NCBI GenBank assembly: GCA_025966435.1
Contig: JAICRQ010000154.1
Location: 1-7,762, forward strand
DNA from: Anaerolineales bacterium
GTDB lineage: Bacteria; Chloroflexota; Anaerolineae; Anaerolineales; Villigracilaceae
Length of the DNA stretch: 7,762 bases
Reading direction: 5' to 3'
The position numbers and the translations under genes are program-made. How positions within the stretch are numbered: the stretch's first letter is position 1; the number at the start of each line of letters is the position of its first letter. Of the stretch, positions 1 through 5,897 are shown in pieces. A model generated the notes under the pieces. That model made no database searches. It saw only the letters and a list, made by a program, of their open reading frames with translations, and was not told the DNA's origin.

Positions 1-1140
1 CAACAAGCGCCCGCGCGTGTGTTCATGCCATCCGGTGCAAATCTGCCGATCACTGTCCTGAACGGCGCGCCGGGCTACATCAACTTGCTGGATGCGCTCC
101 ATAGCTGGCAGCTGGTCCGGGAGCTGAAAGCCGCTTTAAATGTGCCTGCCGCTGCTTCGTTCAAGCACGTCAGCCCGGCGGGCGTTGGTGTTGCCGAGCC
201 ATTGCCCGATGTTCTCAAAAGAGCTTACTTTGTCGAGGACCTTACACTCTCTCCCATTGCGATCGCCTATGCCCGTGCACGCGGCGCGGACCGCCTCTGT
301 TCTTTCGGTGATTGGATTGCCTTATCGGATCTGGCAGATGAGTCAGTCGCCGCGCTAATTGCTCGCGAAGTTTCCGATGGTGTCATTGCGCCCGGTTATG
401 AACCAGCAGCACTCGAAATGCTTAAAACAAAAAAACAGGGGAAGTATGCCGTCATTCAGATTGATCCGTCATACGAACCACCGGAGAGTCGCGAACTTCG
501 CGATGTGTTTGGCATCCGTTTTGAGCAGCGCCGTCATGACCGTCTTGTCGCTCCTTCCGATTTTTCCAATGTTGTGACAGCCAATCGACATTTGCCCGAA
601 TCTGCTGTCCGCGACTTGACCATCGCCTGGATCACTCTCAAATACACGCAATCAAATTCCGTCTGTTTCGTCTTGGATGGTCAGACGATTGGCGTCGGCG
701 CAGGGCAGCAATCACGTATTCATTGCGTACGTCTCGCTGGCGCCAAGGCAGATGTATGGCGATTGCGCCAGCATCCATCTGTTCTGGCGTTGCCTTTCAA
801 AGAGGGGACGAAGCGCCCTGACCGTGACAATGCCATTGACCAATTTCTGCAACCGGATGTGAGGGATGCAGAGAAAAAGGATTTGGCAAACGTCTTCACG
901 CACCTCCCAGAGCCGTTGACGCAAGAAGAGCGCCGCGCCTGGCTGAATGGACTCGGCGATGTGGTGCTTGGCTCCGATGCCTTCTTCCCCTTCCGTGACA
1001 GCATCGACCGTGCCGCAAAAAGCGGTGTGAGATACGTGCTCCAGCCAGGCGGCTCCACCCGGGATGAGGCCGTCATTCAAGCCGCAAACGAATACGGGAT
1101 GAGCATGATCTTTTCCGGTGTCCGGCTCTTTCATCATTGA
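1..1140 (+). CDS. purH: AICAR formyltransferase, stand-alone (5' partial)
   Basis: Transfers a formyl group from 10-formyl-THF to AICAR, giving FAICAR, the penultimate step of IMP synthesis in the cytoplasm. The frame is open from base 1 to the TGA at 1138-1140 (379 codons). Visible family motifs are LNGAPGYINLLDAL near the start, SFKHVSPAG with the catalytic Lys-His pair (Lys codon at 163-165), KYTQSNSVC, GAGQQSRI, and SDAFFPFRD with QPGGSTRDE near the C terminus, ending in VRLFHH. Residues before the GTG at 19 (QQAPAR) continue the family's N-terminal NPxQxPAR-type motif, so the GTG at 19 is not the start; the true start lies roughly a dozen codons upstream of the window. There is no IMP cyclohydrolase domain in this frame; that activity is the next gene, 9 nt downstream. 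The in-window length fits the roughly 390-residue stand-alone family rather than a fragment of fused PurH. Confidence 0.93.
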   Translation, partial: QQAPARVFMPSGANLPITVLNGAPGYINLLDALHSWQLVRELKAALNVPAAASFKHVSPAGVGVAEPLPDVLKRAYFVEDLTLSPIAIAYARARGADRLCSFGDWIALSDLADESVAALIAREVSDGVIAPGYEPAALEMLKTKKQGKYAVIQIDPSYEPPESRELRDVFGIRFEQRRHDRLVAPSDFSNVVTANRHLPESAVRDLTIAWITLKYTQSNSVCFVLDGQTIGVGAGQQSRIHCVRLAGAKADVWRLRQHPSVLALPFKEGTKRPDRDNAIDQFLQPDVRDAEKKDLANVFTHLPEPLTQEERRAWLNGLGDVVLGSDAFFPFRDSIDRAAKSGVRYVLQPGGSTRDEAVIQAANEYGMSMIFSGVRLFHH

Positions 1141-1149
1141 GGTGGATCA

Positions 1150-1722
1150 ATGCCCACAGCCATATTGTCTGTTCACGATAAAACAGGGATTATAGAGTTT
1201 GCGCAGGGTCTTTCTGGACTAGGCTGGACTCTCCTCGCTTCAGGCGGCACTGCCAGGCTTCTACGGGAAAGCAATATTTCTGTAACGGAGGTCGCAGATT
1301 ATACAAAGTCCCCCGAGATCCTTGGAGGACGCGTGAAGACGCTGCATCCCGCTATTCACGCTGGATTGCTGGCTCGTTCTACGGAATCGGATCAGCGGGA
1401 GCTGCTTGATCTTGGTTGGAATTACATTGACCTGGCTGCAGTGAATCTATATCCCTTTGAAGCGACTCTTGCAAAGCCCAATGTCACCCACGAAGAAATC
1501 ATCGAAAATATCGATATCGGCGGGGTAGCGCTGATCCGCGCGGCAGCGAAGAATCATCAACGGGTCATCCTGGTTTGCGATCCCTCCGATTACGAAAGCG
1601 TTTCATCCGCGCTGAGAGAGGATAGGGTTTCTCTGGCGGTACGCAAAGGTCTTGCACACAAAGGGTTTCAAGTCACTGCCCGGTATGACACTATGATTTC
1701 TGAATATCTTAAGGATCCCTAA
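1150..1722 (+). CDS. purH: IMP cyclohydrolase, stand-alone (MGS-like domain)
   Basis: Closes the ring of FAICAR to IMP, the last step of de novo purine synthesis. The 190-residue product is the MGS-like domain that forms the N-terminal half of fused PurH. Motifs: SVHDKTG (7-13), ASGGTA (30-35), PEILGGRVKTLHPAIHAGLL (55-74), NLYPFE (99-104) and NIDIGG followed by IRAAAKN (120-135). Arg61, Lys63, Asp122 and Lys134 fall where the substrate-binding and catalytic residues of the family are expected. The usual Pro after NIDIGG is Val126. A strong Shine-Dalgarno AGGTGG (1140-1145) starts at the last base of the upstream stop codon and lies 4 nt before the ATG, so the two genes are very probably co-transcribed and translated together. 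The protein ends where the domain ends, so it looks complete rather than truncated. Confidence 0.93.
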   Translation: MPTAILSVHDKTGIIEFAQGLSGLGWTLLASGGTARLLRESNISVTEVADYTKSPEILGGRVKTLHPAIHAGLLARSTESDQRELLDLGWNYIDLAAVNLYPFEATLAKPNVTHEEIIENIDIGGVALIRAAAKNHQRVILVCDPSDYESVSSALREDRVSLAVRKGLAHKGFQVTARYDTMISEYLKDP

Positions 1723-1740
1723 ACCCTTCATCACGGGTTT
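1721..1740 (+). repeat. Small hairpin after the purine genes
   Basis: AAACCC and GGGTTT are perfect 6-bp complements separated by 8 nt; the 5' arm begins inside the TAA stop codon of the cyclohydrolase gene. No U-tract follows directly, so this is at best a weak terminator or an mRNA 3'-end hairpin. The nine bases TAAACCCTT (1720-1728) recur at 2047-2055 in the 3' arm of the inverted repeat before argG. Confidence 0.35.
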
Positions 1741-1751
1741 GTGCAAAGCTA

Positions 1752-1779
1752 TTGACACATCTCATTTTTGGAGTAGAAT
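1752..1779 (+). promoter_or_regulatory. Sigma-70 type promoter of the arg operon leader
   Basis: A perfect -35 TTGACA (1752-1757) is followed after 16 bases by TAGAAT (1774-1779), which matches TATAAT at 5 of 6 positions. Transcription would begin near 1786-1787, just before the ATG of a small Arg-rich frame at 1790. It is the only strong promoter seen in the gap between the purine and arginine genes. It would give an argG leader about 300 nt long. Confidence 0.75.
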
Positions 1780-1789
1780 ACCGCCCAAT

Positions 1790-1882
1790 ATGTATTACCC
1801 ATTTGCGTTGCCGCGTAGCCGTCGTCCGAAACCTGCTTCTCACAGAGAAGGTCGGGTCCTTTCTGTTTGGATGATGAATTAG
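1790..1882 (+). CDS. Candidate Arg-rich leader peptide (30 codons)
   Basis: ATG at 1790 opens a 30-codon frame ending in TAG at 1880-1882. It has five Arg codons: positions 9, 11 and 12 (PRSRRP, 1811-1828), then 19 and 22. It lies directly after a strong promoter and 36 nt before an intrinsic terminator, upstream of argG, as expected of a leader peptide that senses charged tRNA-Arg. Weak point: the predicted transcript starts only about 3-4 nt before the ATG, so no Shine-Dalgarno site is possible and translation would have to be leaderless. No homologue is recognised. Alternatively the frame is chance within a non-coding leader RNA. Confidence 0.5.
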   Translation: MYYPFALPRSRRPKPASHREGRVLSVWMMN

Positions 1883-1918
1883 CAAACGCAGCGTGCGCTG
1901 ACACACCTACAATCAACC

Positions 1919-1955
1919 AAAACAGCCCTCCTTCTCGGAGGGCTGTTTTTATTTT
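1919..1955 (+). terminator. Strong intrinsic terminator in the argG leader
   Basis: A perfect 13-bp stem, AAAACAGCCCTCC (1919-1931) with GGAGGGCTGTTTT (1937-1949), has a 5-nt loop and is followed by a T-rich run (TTTTT, A, TTTT). It sits about 130 nt before argG and after the promoter at 1752, so it must be bypassed for argG to be expressed from that promoter. That position supports a regulated attenuator. It could instead end a separate small RNA, with argG driven by an unseen promoter. Confidence 0.9.
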
Positions 1956-1967
1956 CCCGACGTACAT

Positions 1968-2062
1968 AGACCCGAAGGGTTTTGCCTGTAAGACGAGATC
2001 TCGTTTTACAAGAGATTCAAAACTTAGAGCAGGTCGGTTTGCCAAGTAAACCCTTGGGGTCT
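1968..2062 (+). repeat. 95-base element with 15-base inverted ends
   Basis: AGACCCGAAGGGTTT (1968-1982) and AAACCCTTGGGGTCT (2048-2062) are inverted copies matching at 14 of 15 positions, with 65 nt between them. The interior holds a near-perfect 24-base palindrome (1987-2010). As RNA it would form a long closing stem with an inner hairpin, ending 12 nt before the Shine-Dalgarno site of argG. As DNA it resembles a small MITE- or REP-like intergenic repeat; no clear target-site duplication is visible. It matches no riboswitch class that I recognise. Confidence 0.65.
1987..2010 (+). repeat. 24-base near-perfect palindrome
   Basis: TGTAAGACGAGA is followed directly by TCTCGTTTTACA; the arms match at 11 of 12 positions, and the odd pair would be a G-U wobble in RNA. 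The core ACGAGATCTCGT is a perfect 12-bp palindrome. It could be the binding site of a dimeric regulator or the inner hairpin of the surrounding 95-base element. It does not resemble the known ArgR box (TGAAT...ATTCA type). Confidence 0.6.
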
Positions 2063-2074
2063 TAAACAAAATCA

Positions 2075-2080
2075 AAGGAG
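2075..2080 (+). promoter_or_regulatory. Ribosome binding site of argG
   Basis: AAGGAG ends 5 nt before the ATG at 2086. The 11 bases AATCAAAGGAG (2070-2080) recur exactly at 4770-4780 before lysW, so both genes have equally strong translation signals. This fixes the argG start. Confidence 0.85.
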
Positions 2081-2085
2081 TAATT

Positions 2086-3357
2086 ATGAGTTCCAAAGCA
2101 AAGCCGTACGTCAAGAAGGTTGTCCTCGCCTATTCAGGCGGGCTAGATACGTCGGTCATCGTGCCATGGCTGAAGGAAAACTATGGCTGCGAAGTGGTGT
2201 GTTTCTGCGCCGATGTGGGGCAGGGCGATGAAGACCTGGCAGGGCTGGAACAGAAAGCGCTCAGGAGCGGTGCGAGCCAGTTCATTCTGCACGATATGAA
2301 GGAGGAATTTGCCGGCGACTATCTCTTTCCCATGCTCAAGATGGGCGCTGTCTATGAACACAAGTATTTACTGGGCACCTCCGCTGCCCGTCCTTTGATC
2401 GCAAAACATCTGGTGGATGTTGCCCACGAGGTCGGTGCGGACGCGGTTGCGCATGGCGCGACGGGCAAAGGGAACGATCAGGTCCGTTTTGAGCTCACGG
2501 TCATGGCGCTCGACCCGCGGCTCAGAATCATCGCTCCCTGGCGCGAGTGGAATATCCGCTCTCGTGAAGATGCGATTGCGTACGCTGCGAAACACGATGT
2601 TCCTGTAACCGCAACAATAAAGTCTATCTATAGCCGCGACTCGAATCTATGGCACCTCTCCCACGAGGGGGGATTGCTCGAAGATCCGTGGAACGAACCG
2701 GAAGAGGTGATGTATCAAATATCCACATCGCCCGAGAATGCTCCCAAACAAGCAGAATATGTAGAAATCGAATTCGAAAGCGGCAGTCCTTGCGCTGTGA
2801 GCGGCCAGCAACTTTCACCTGCAAAGATCATTGAAACCCTAAATGCTATCGGCGGCACGCACGGCATCGGACGTGTCGATCTTGTGGAGAATCGTTTAGT
2901 CGGAATGAAGTCGCATGGCGTGTATGAAACACCTGGCGGCACGATTCTGTTGTATGCCCACCGCGAGCTCGAGTCGCTGGTGTTGGACCGCGAGACAATG
3001 CACTTCAAGGAAATGGTCGCGGTGAAGTATGCAGAGCTCACTTATCACGGTCTGTGGTTCACGCCGCTGCGCGAGGCGCTTGATGCATTTGTTAATGCGA
3101 CTCAAGGACCTGTTACAGGCAAAGTACGCCTTAAACTCTATAAGGGCAACATCATTGTGGTGGGTCGCACGTCGCCGTTCAGCCTCTATCGAGAGGACTT
3201 TGCCACTTTTGGGCAGGAGGATGTCTACGACCAGAGTCATGCCGAGGGATTTATCCGTCTGTTTGGCTTGAGCCTAAAAGTTCGAGCACTGAATGGCCTT
3301 CCTGTTTCGGGCCTCGACATGCCCAAGCCCGATTACTCACGTTTCAAGAGAGATTAG
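2086..3357 (+). CDS. argG: Argininosuccinate synthase
   Basis: Joins citrulline and aspartate with ATP to give argininosuccinate, the penultimate step of arginine synthesis. The 423-residue product is slightly longer than the usual type I enzyme of about 400. The PP-loop AYSGGLDTS (15-23) binds ATP near the N terminus. GTSAARP (97-103), [14 protein letters not shown] (123-136), PWREW (151-155) and [14 protein letters not shown] (183-196) are the conserved nucleotide, citrulline and aspartate site segments. The start is fixed by AAGGAG 5 nt upstream and by the position of the PP-loop. It is the first structural gene of the arginine operon and follows a roughly 300-nt leader containing a candidate attenuator. 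No missing key residue is seen. Confidence 0.97.
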   Translation: MSSKAKPYVKKVVLAYSGGLDTSVIVPWLKENYGCEVVCFCADVGQGDEDLAGLEQKALRSGASQFILHDMKEEFAGDYLFPMLKMGAVYEHKYLLGTSAARPLIAKHLVDVAHEVGADAVAHGATGKGNDQVRFELTVMALDPRLRIIAPWREWNIRSREDAIAYAAKHDVPVTATIKSIYSRDSNLWHLSHEGGLLEDPWNEPEEVMYQISTSPENAPKQAEYVEIEFESGSPCAVSGQQLSPAKIIETLNAIGGTHGIGRVDLVENRLVGMKSHGVYETPGGTILLYAHRELESLVLDRETMHFKEMVAVKYAELTYHGLWFTPLREALDAFVNATQGPVTGKVRLKLYKGNIIVVGRTSPFSLYREDFATFGQEDVYDQSHAEGFIRLFGLSLKVRALNGLPVSGLDMPKPDYSRFKRD

Positions 3358-3370
3358 GATGAATATACAG

Positions 3371-3402
3371 AAACACGTACACACGTATACAGGTAAACAC
3401 GT
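3371..3402 (+). repeat. Period-8 tandem repeat between argG and argH
   Basis: Four consecutive octamers fill the spacer: AAACACGT (3371-3378), ACACACGT (3379-3386), ATACAGGT (3387-3394) and AAACACGT (3395-3402). The first and last are identical and the consensus is AYACACGT. It lies 30 nt before the argH start. It may be a relic of slippage or a protein-binding array; no known motif is recognised. Confidence 0.7.
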
Positions 3403-3432
3403 CGGTGATTCATTTATCTACCTGGAGGCACT

Positions 3433-4785
3433 ATGACCCTTTGGGGTGGGCGCTTCTCAAGCAAGCTCAATGATCGAGCCTGGGACCTTAATTCTTCTCT
3501 GCTTGTGGATCAACGCCTGACGCTTCAGGATATTGAGGGGAGCCGCGCCTGGGCAGGTGCAATCCATCAGGTTGGGATTCTTTCCGATAAAGAGCATTCT
3601 TCCATCTGCGTTGGGCTGGCTGCCATCCGTGAAGAGTTTACTGCGGGACGGTTTTCCTTCGCACCTTCTGACGAAGATATCCACACCGCCATCGAACGCC
3701 GCCTCACCGAATTGATCGGTGAAGCAGCAGGCAAACTTCACACGGGGCGAAGCCGGAACGATCAAGTTGCAACGGATTTTCGATTATGGATGCTGGAGGC
3801 GATTCCTGCTCTCACGACTACAATGAGTGATTTACAGTCCGCCCTGGTAGAACAAGCGGAGCTTGCCGGGGAGACGCTCATGCCCGGTTATACCCATTTA
3901 CAGCGTGCCCAGCCGATATTGCTCGCACACTGGTGGTTAAGTCATTATTGGCCGCTACAGCGAGATCAGGAGCGGCTGCAGGATTTGACAAAACGTGTTT
4001 CTGTGCTGCCCTTAGGCTCCGGTGCGCTGGCTGGCGTACCTTTTGATATCGACCGTCTTGCCTTGGCAAAATCGCTTGGCTTTGCAGAGGTCTCTCAAAA
4101 TAGCATTGACGTCGTTTCTGATCGAGACTTTGCCGCGGAATATTTATTTTGCACCACCATGATTGGCATTCACCTGAGCAAGCTCGCCGAGCAAGTTATT
4201 TTATTTACGACCGCTGAGTTTGGATTACTCGAATTATCGGATGCCTACGCAACTGGCTCAAGCCTGATGCCCCAGAAGAAGAATCCCGATGTGTTTGAGC
4301 TGACGCGCGGCAAGGCTGGGACGTTGATCGGGCTGCTCACGGGATTGCTCGCTGTTTTGAAAGGCTTGCCCTCCACATACGATAAAGATCTCCAGGAGGA
4401 TAAGGCGCCTGTTTTTCAAGCAACGGACACCCTGCACGCGATTCTGCCTGTCCTCGCCGGTGCACTCAGAACGATCAAGGTCAAACCCGTGCGATTGCGT
4501 AATGCGATTGACTCCACAATGCTGGCGACGGATCTCGCGGATTATCTGGTCAATAAAGGGGTTCCTTTTCGAGAAGCACATGCGATGGCGGGACAAGTGA
4601 TCCGAGAGGCGGGAGACAATTCGTTAGAAGAAATCTCACTCGAGGTGTATCAGAAGATTGGTCCATTTGACGAGGACGTCTTTCAGGTCTTCGATCCTCG
4701 AATGTCCGTTCAAAAGAAAAATTCAATTGGGGGTACAAGTCCCCAGTCGGTTAAATATCAAATCCAAAGAATCAAAGGAGAATGA
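3433..4785 (+). CDS. argH: Argininosuccinate lyase
   Basis: Splits argininosuccinate into arginine and fumarate, the last step of arginine synthesis. The 450-residue product belongs to the aspartase/fumarase superfamily and forms a homotetramer in known members. It opens with LWGGRF, the family's usual beginning. HTGRSRNDQ (103-111) and MPGYTHLQRAQP (150-161, with His155 as the expected catalytic-region His) are substrate-site segments. The superfamily signature GSSLMPQKKNPD (275-286) carries the catalytic serine on a flexible loop. GGAGG (3424-3428) lies 4 nt before the ATG. A 75-nt spacer with a period-8 repeat separates it from argG, and the stop codon is only 2 nt from the lysW start, so argH and lysW are tightly linked. 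Confidence 0.97.
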   Translation: MTLWGGRFSSKLNDRAWDLNSSLLVDQRLTLQDIEGSRAWAGAIHQVGILSDKEHSSICVGLAAIREEFTAGRFSFAPSDEDIHTAIERRLTELIGEAAGKLHTGRSRNDQVATDFRLWMLEAIPALTTTMSDLQSALVEQAELAGETLMPGYTHLQRAQPILLAHWWLSHYWPLQRDQERLQDLTKRVSVLPLGSGALAGVPFDIDRLALAKSLGFAEVSQNSIDVVSDRDFAAEYLFCTTMIGIHLSKLAEQVILFTTAEFGLLELSDAYATGSSLMPQKKNPDVFELTRGKAGTLIGLLTGLLAVLKGLPSTYDKDLQEDKAPVFQATDTLHAILPVLAGALRTIKVKPVRLRNAIDSTMLATDLADYLVNKGVPFREAHAMAGQVIREAGDNSLEEISLEVYQKIGPFDEDVFQVFDPRMSVQKKNSIGGTSPQSVKYQIQRIKGE

Positions 4786-4787
4786 AC

Positions 4788-4958
4788 ATGGCTACTGTAT
4801 CTTGCCCTGAATGTGCGGCAGAGCTCACACTGGTGGAAGGAACCGAGGTAGGGGAGCTCATCGTTTGCTCGGACTGTGGCGTTGACCTGGAGGTTACGTC
4901 GCTGCAGCCCGCTGCGGTGCAGCTTGCACCTCGGGAAGAAGAAGATTGGGGCGAATAG
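4788..4958 (+). CDS. lysW: LysW amino-group carrier protein
   Basis: A small acidic 56-residue carrier protein. In the LysW pathway the amino group of glutamate or alpha-aminoadipate is joined to the side chain of its C-terminal Glu, which protects the substrate and hands it from enzyme to enzyme. Two Cys pairs, CPEC (6-9) and CSDC (27-30), form the zinc ribbon. The C terminus reads EEEDWGE, matching the family's invariant EDWGE ending with the acceptor Glu56. Length fits the family (about 54-60). AAGGAG (4775-4780), inside the end of argH, is 7 nt before the ATG. The gene lies between argH and its cognate ligase, which points to arginine synthesis as at least one of its jobs. Confidence 0.95.
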   Translation: MATVSCPECAAELTLVEGTEVGELIVCSDCGVDLEVTSLQPAAVQLAPREEEDWGE

Positions 4959-4963
4959 AAGAT

Positions 4964-5012
4964 GGAAAATGGACGATAGACAATTGACCATAGGAAATAG
5001 ACTAGTCAATCG
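4964..5012 (+). repeat. Degenerate heptamer repeat between lysW and lysX
   Basis: The spacer splits into successive heptamers: GGAAAAT (4964-4970), GGACGAT (4971-4977), AGACAAT (4978-4984), TGACCAT (4985-4991), AGGAAAT (4992-4998), AGACTAG (4999-5005), then TCAATCG. The first five end in AT and the consensus is about RGACNAT. The tract is AT-rich compared with the genes around it. It resembles, in scale only, the short tandemly repeated heptanucleotides known from cyanobacterial spacers. Confidence 0.6.
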
Positions 5013-5021
5013 TCTGATTAT

Positions 5022-5026
5022 GGAGA
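5022..5026 (+). promoter_or_regulatory. Ribosome binding site deciding the lysX start
   Basis: GGAGA ends 4 nt before the ATG at 5031. The alternative in-frame ATG at 5043 has no purine-rich site in front of it, although many LysX proteins begin near that Met. This favours the start at 5031, giving four extra N-terminal residues. Confidence 0.65.
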
Positions 5027-5030
5027 GTTT

Positions 5031-5897
5031 ATGCAACCACGAATGAAATTTGGTGTTCTTTATTCACGTGTCCGTGTGGAAGAAAAATGGATCTTTGGAG
5101 CGCTGGAGAAGCGCGGCATTGACTACGAGCGCCTCGATGACCGCTCTATTCATTTCGATCTGGACCATTCCGCCTCCTGGCAGCAATACGACGTGGTGTT
5201 GGAGCGCAGCCTGAGCTATAACAGTGGGCTGTATGCACTGCGTTTGTTGAACGCGTTTGGTGTACCAACAGTGAATACCGCCGCGGTCGCAGAAGTGTGT
5301 GGAGACAAGTTGATGACCAGCGCGGCGCTCGCGCGTGATGGTGTACCACAGCCGCATAATGCAGTGGCTTTCAGCCCAGAGGCGGCATTAGAAGCGATCG
5401 AGGCATTTGGATACCCCGTCGTGTTGAAGCCCGTGGTCGGCTCGTGGGGGCGATTGCTCGCAAAGATCAATGACCGCGACGCGGCAGAGGCGGTGCTGGA
5501 GCATAAATCGACGCTGGGATCGGTGCAGCATTCGGTGTTTTACATCCAGGAATACATCGAGAAGCCTGGGCGTGACATCCGTGCGATTGTGATTGGAGAT
5601 AGTGTACTGACCGCCATGTACCGCAAGTCTGAGCATTGGATCACGAACACGGCGCGCGGCGGCGAGGGAGAACTGTGTCCCATCACGCCTGACATTGAAG
5701 ACTTATGTCTGCGCGCCGCGAAGTCTGTCGGCGGTGGGGTACTGGCTGTCGATCTGGTGGAGCATCCCGAAAAGGGACTGGTCGTGAATGAGATCAACCA
5801 CACGATGGAATTCCATACCATGCAGCCCGTCAGCGGAGTCGATATTGCGGGTGAAATCGTAGAGTATGCCATGAGCGTTGCCAGGGAGTATGCATGA
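5031..5897 (+). CDS. lysX: LysW-amino acid ligase, LysX/ArgX (RimK-like ATP-grasp)
   Basis: An ATP-dependent ligase that joins the alpha-amino group of glutamate (ArgX) or aminoadipate (LysX) to the C-terminal Glu of LysW, the entry step of the carrier pathway. The 288-residue product fits the family length of about 280. VCGDKLMTS (89-97) starts the ATP-grasp region, [20 protein letters not shown] (126-145) carries the nucleotide-binding Lys and Gly-rich loop, [13 protein letters not shown] (170-182) and [13 protein letters not shown] (202-214) follow, and [11 protein letters not shown] (251-261) has the Mg-binding Glu/Asn. Sequence through EFGYP to HTMEF is very like Thermus LysX as recalled, but the stretch after HTMEF differs, and substrate may differ with it. 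Its TGA overlaps the next ATG (ATGA, 5894-5897), so translation is coupled. Context with argG and argH favours glutamate as substrate; sequence alone does not settle this. Confidence 0.93.
   Translation: MQPRMKFGVLYSRVRVEEKWIFGALEKRGIDYERLDDRSIHFDLDHSASWQQYDVVLERSLSYNSGLYALRLLNAFGVPTVNTAAVAEVCGDKLMTSAALARDGVPQPHNAVAFSPEAALEAIEAFGYPVVLKPVVGSWGRLLAKINDRDAAEAVLEHKSTLGSVQHSVFYIQEYIEKPGRDIRAIVIGDSVLTAMYRKSEHWITNTARGGEGELCPITPDIEDLCLRAAKSVGGGVLAVDLVEHPEKGLVVNEINHTMEFHTMQPVSGVDIAGEIVEYAMSVAREYA

Larger units (their letters stand above)
1786..1955 (+). promoter_or_regulatory. Candidate arginine transcription attenuator
   Basis: Four segments can form exclusive pairings. Segment 1, CCGAAAC (1826-1832), begins immediately after Arg codon 12 and can pair with segment 2, GTTTGG (1865-1870), with one bulge, enclosing the hairpin CTTCTC-ACA-GAGAAG (1836-1850). 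Segment 2 extended to CTGTTTGG (1863-1870) can instead pair with CCAAAACAG (1917-1925), again with one bulge, adding GGG (1854-1856) to CCC (1926-1928). That would occupy the 5' arm of the terminator. A ribosome stalled at Arg 11-12 would cover segment 1 and favour read-through; one reaching the TAG at 1880 would cover part of segment 2 and favour termination. The logic is that of the classical trp and his attenuators; the pairings are seen by eye and no energies were computed. Confidence 0.5.

Noticed and set aside
712..1137. 141-residue minus-strand frame opposite the formyltransferase gene
   Set aside because: It is antisense to a well-conserved gene and shows no motif; shadow of the coding strand.
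1786..1955. T-box, lysine riboswitch, SRP RNA or 6S RNA
   Set aside because: The conserved T-box, lysine riboswitch core and SRP loop motifs are not present, and no long 6S-like duplex can be drawn.
1867..2049. 60-codon plus-strand frame in the leader
   Set aside because: It begins inside the Arg-rich frame and reads through the terminator stem and the palindrome; no family resemblance.
2039..2066. Second promoter TTGCCA-17-TTAAAC close to argG
   Set aside because: The -10 match is poor and it lies within the inverted-repeat arm; not enough to claim.
1749..2114. 121-residue minus-strand frame across the argG leader
   Set aside because: It spans the terminator, the inverted repeat and the argG start, has no recognisable domain and no sign of a ribosome binding site; its length is explained by chance in a palindromic region.
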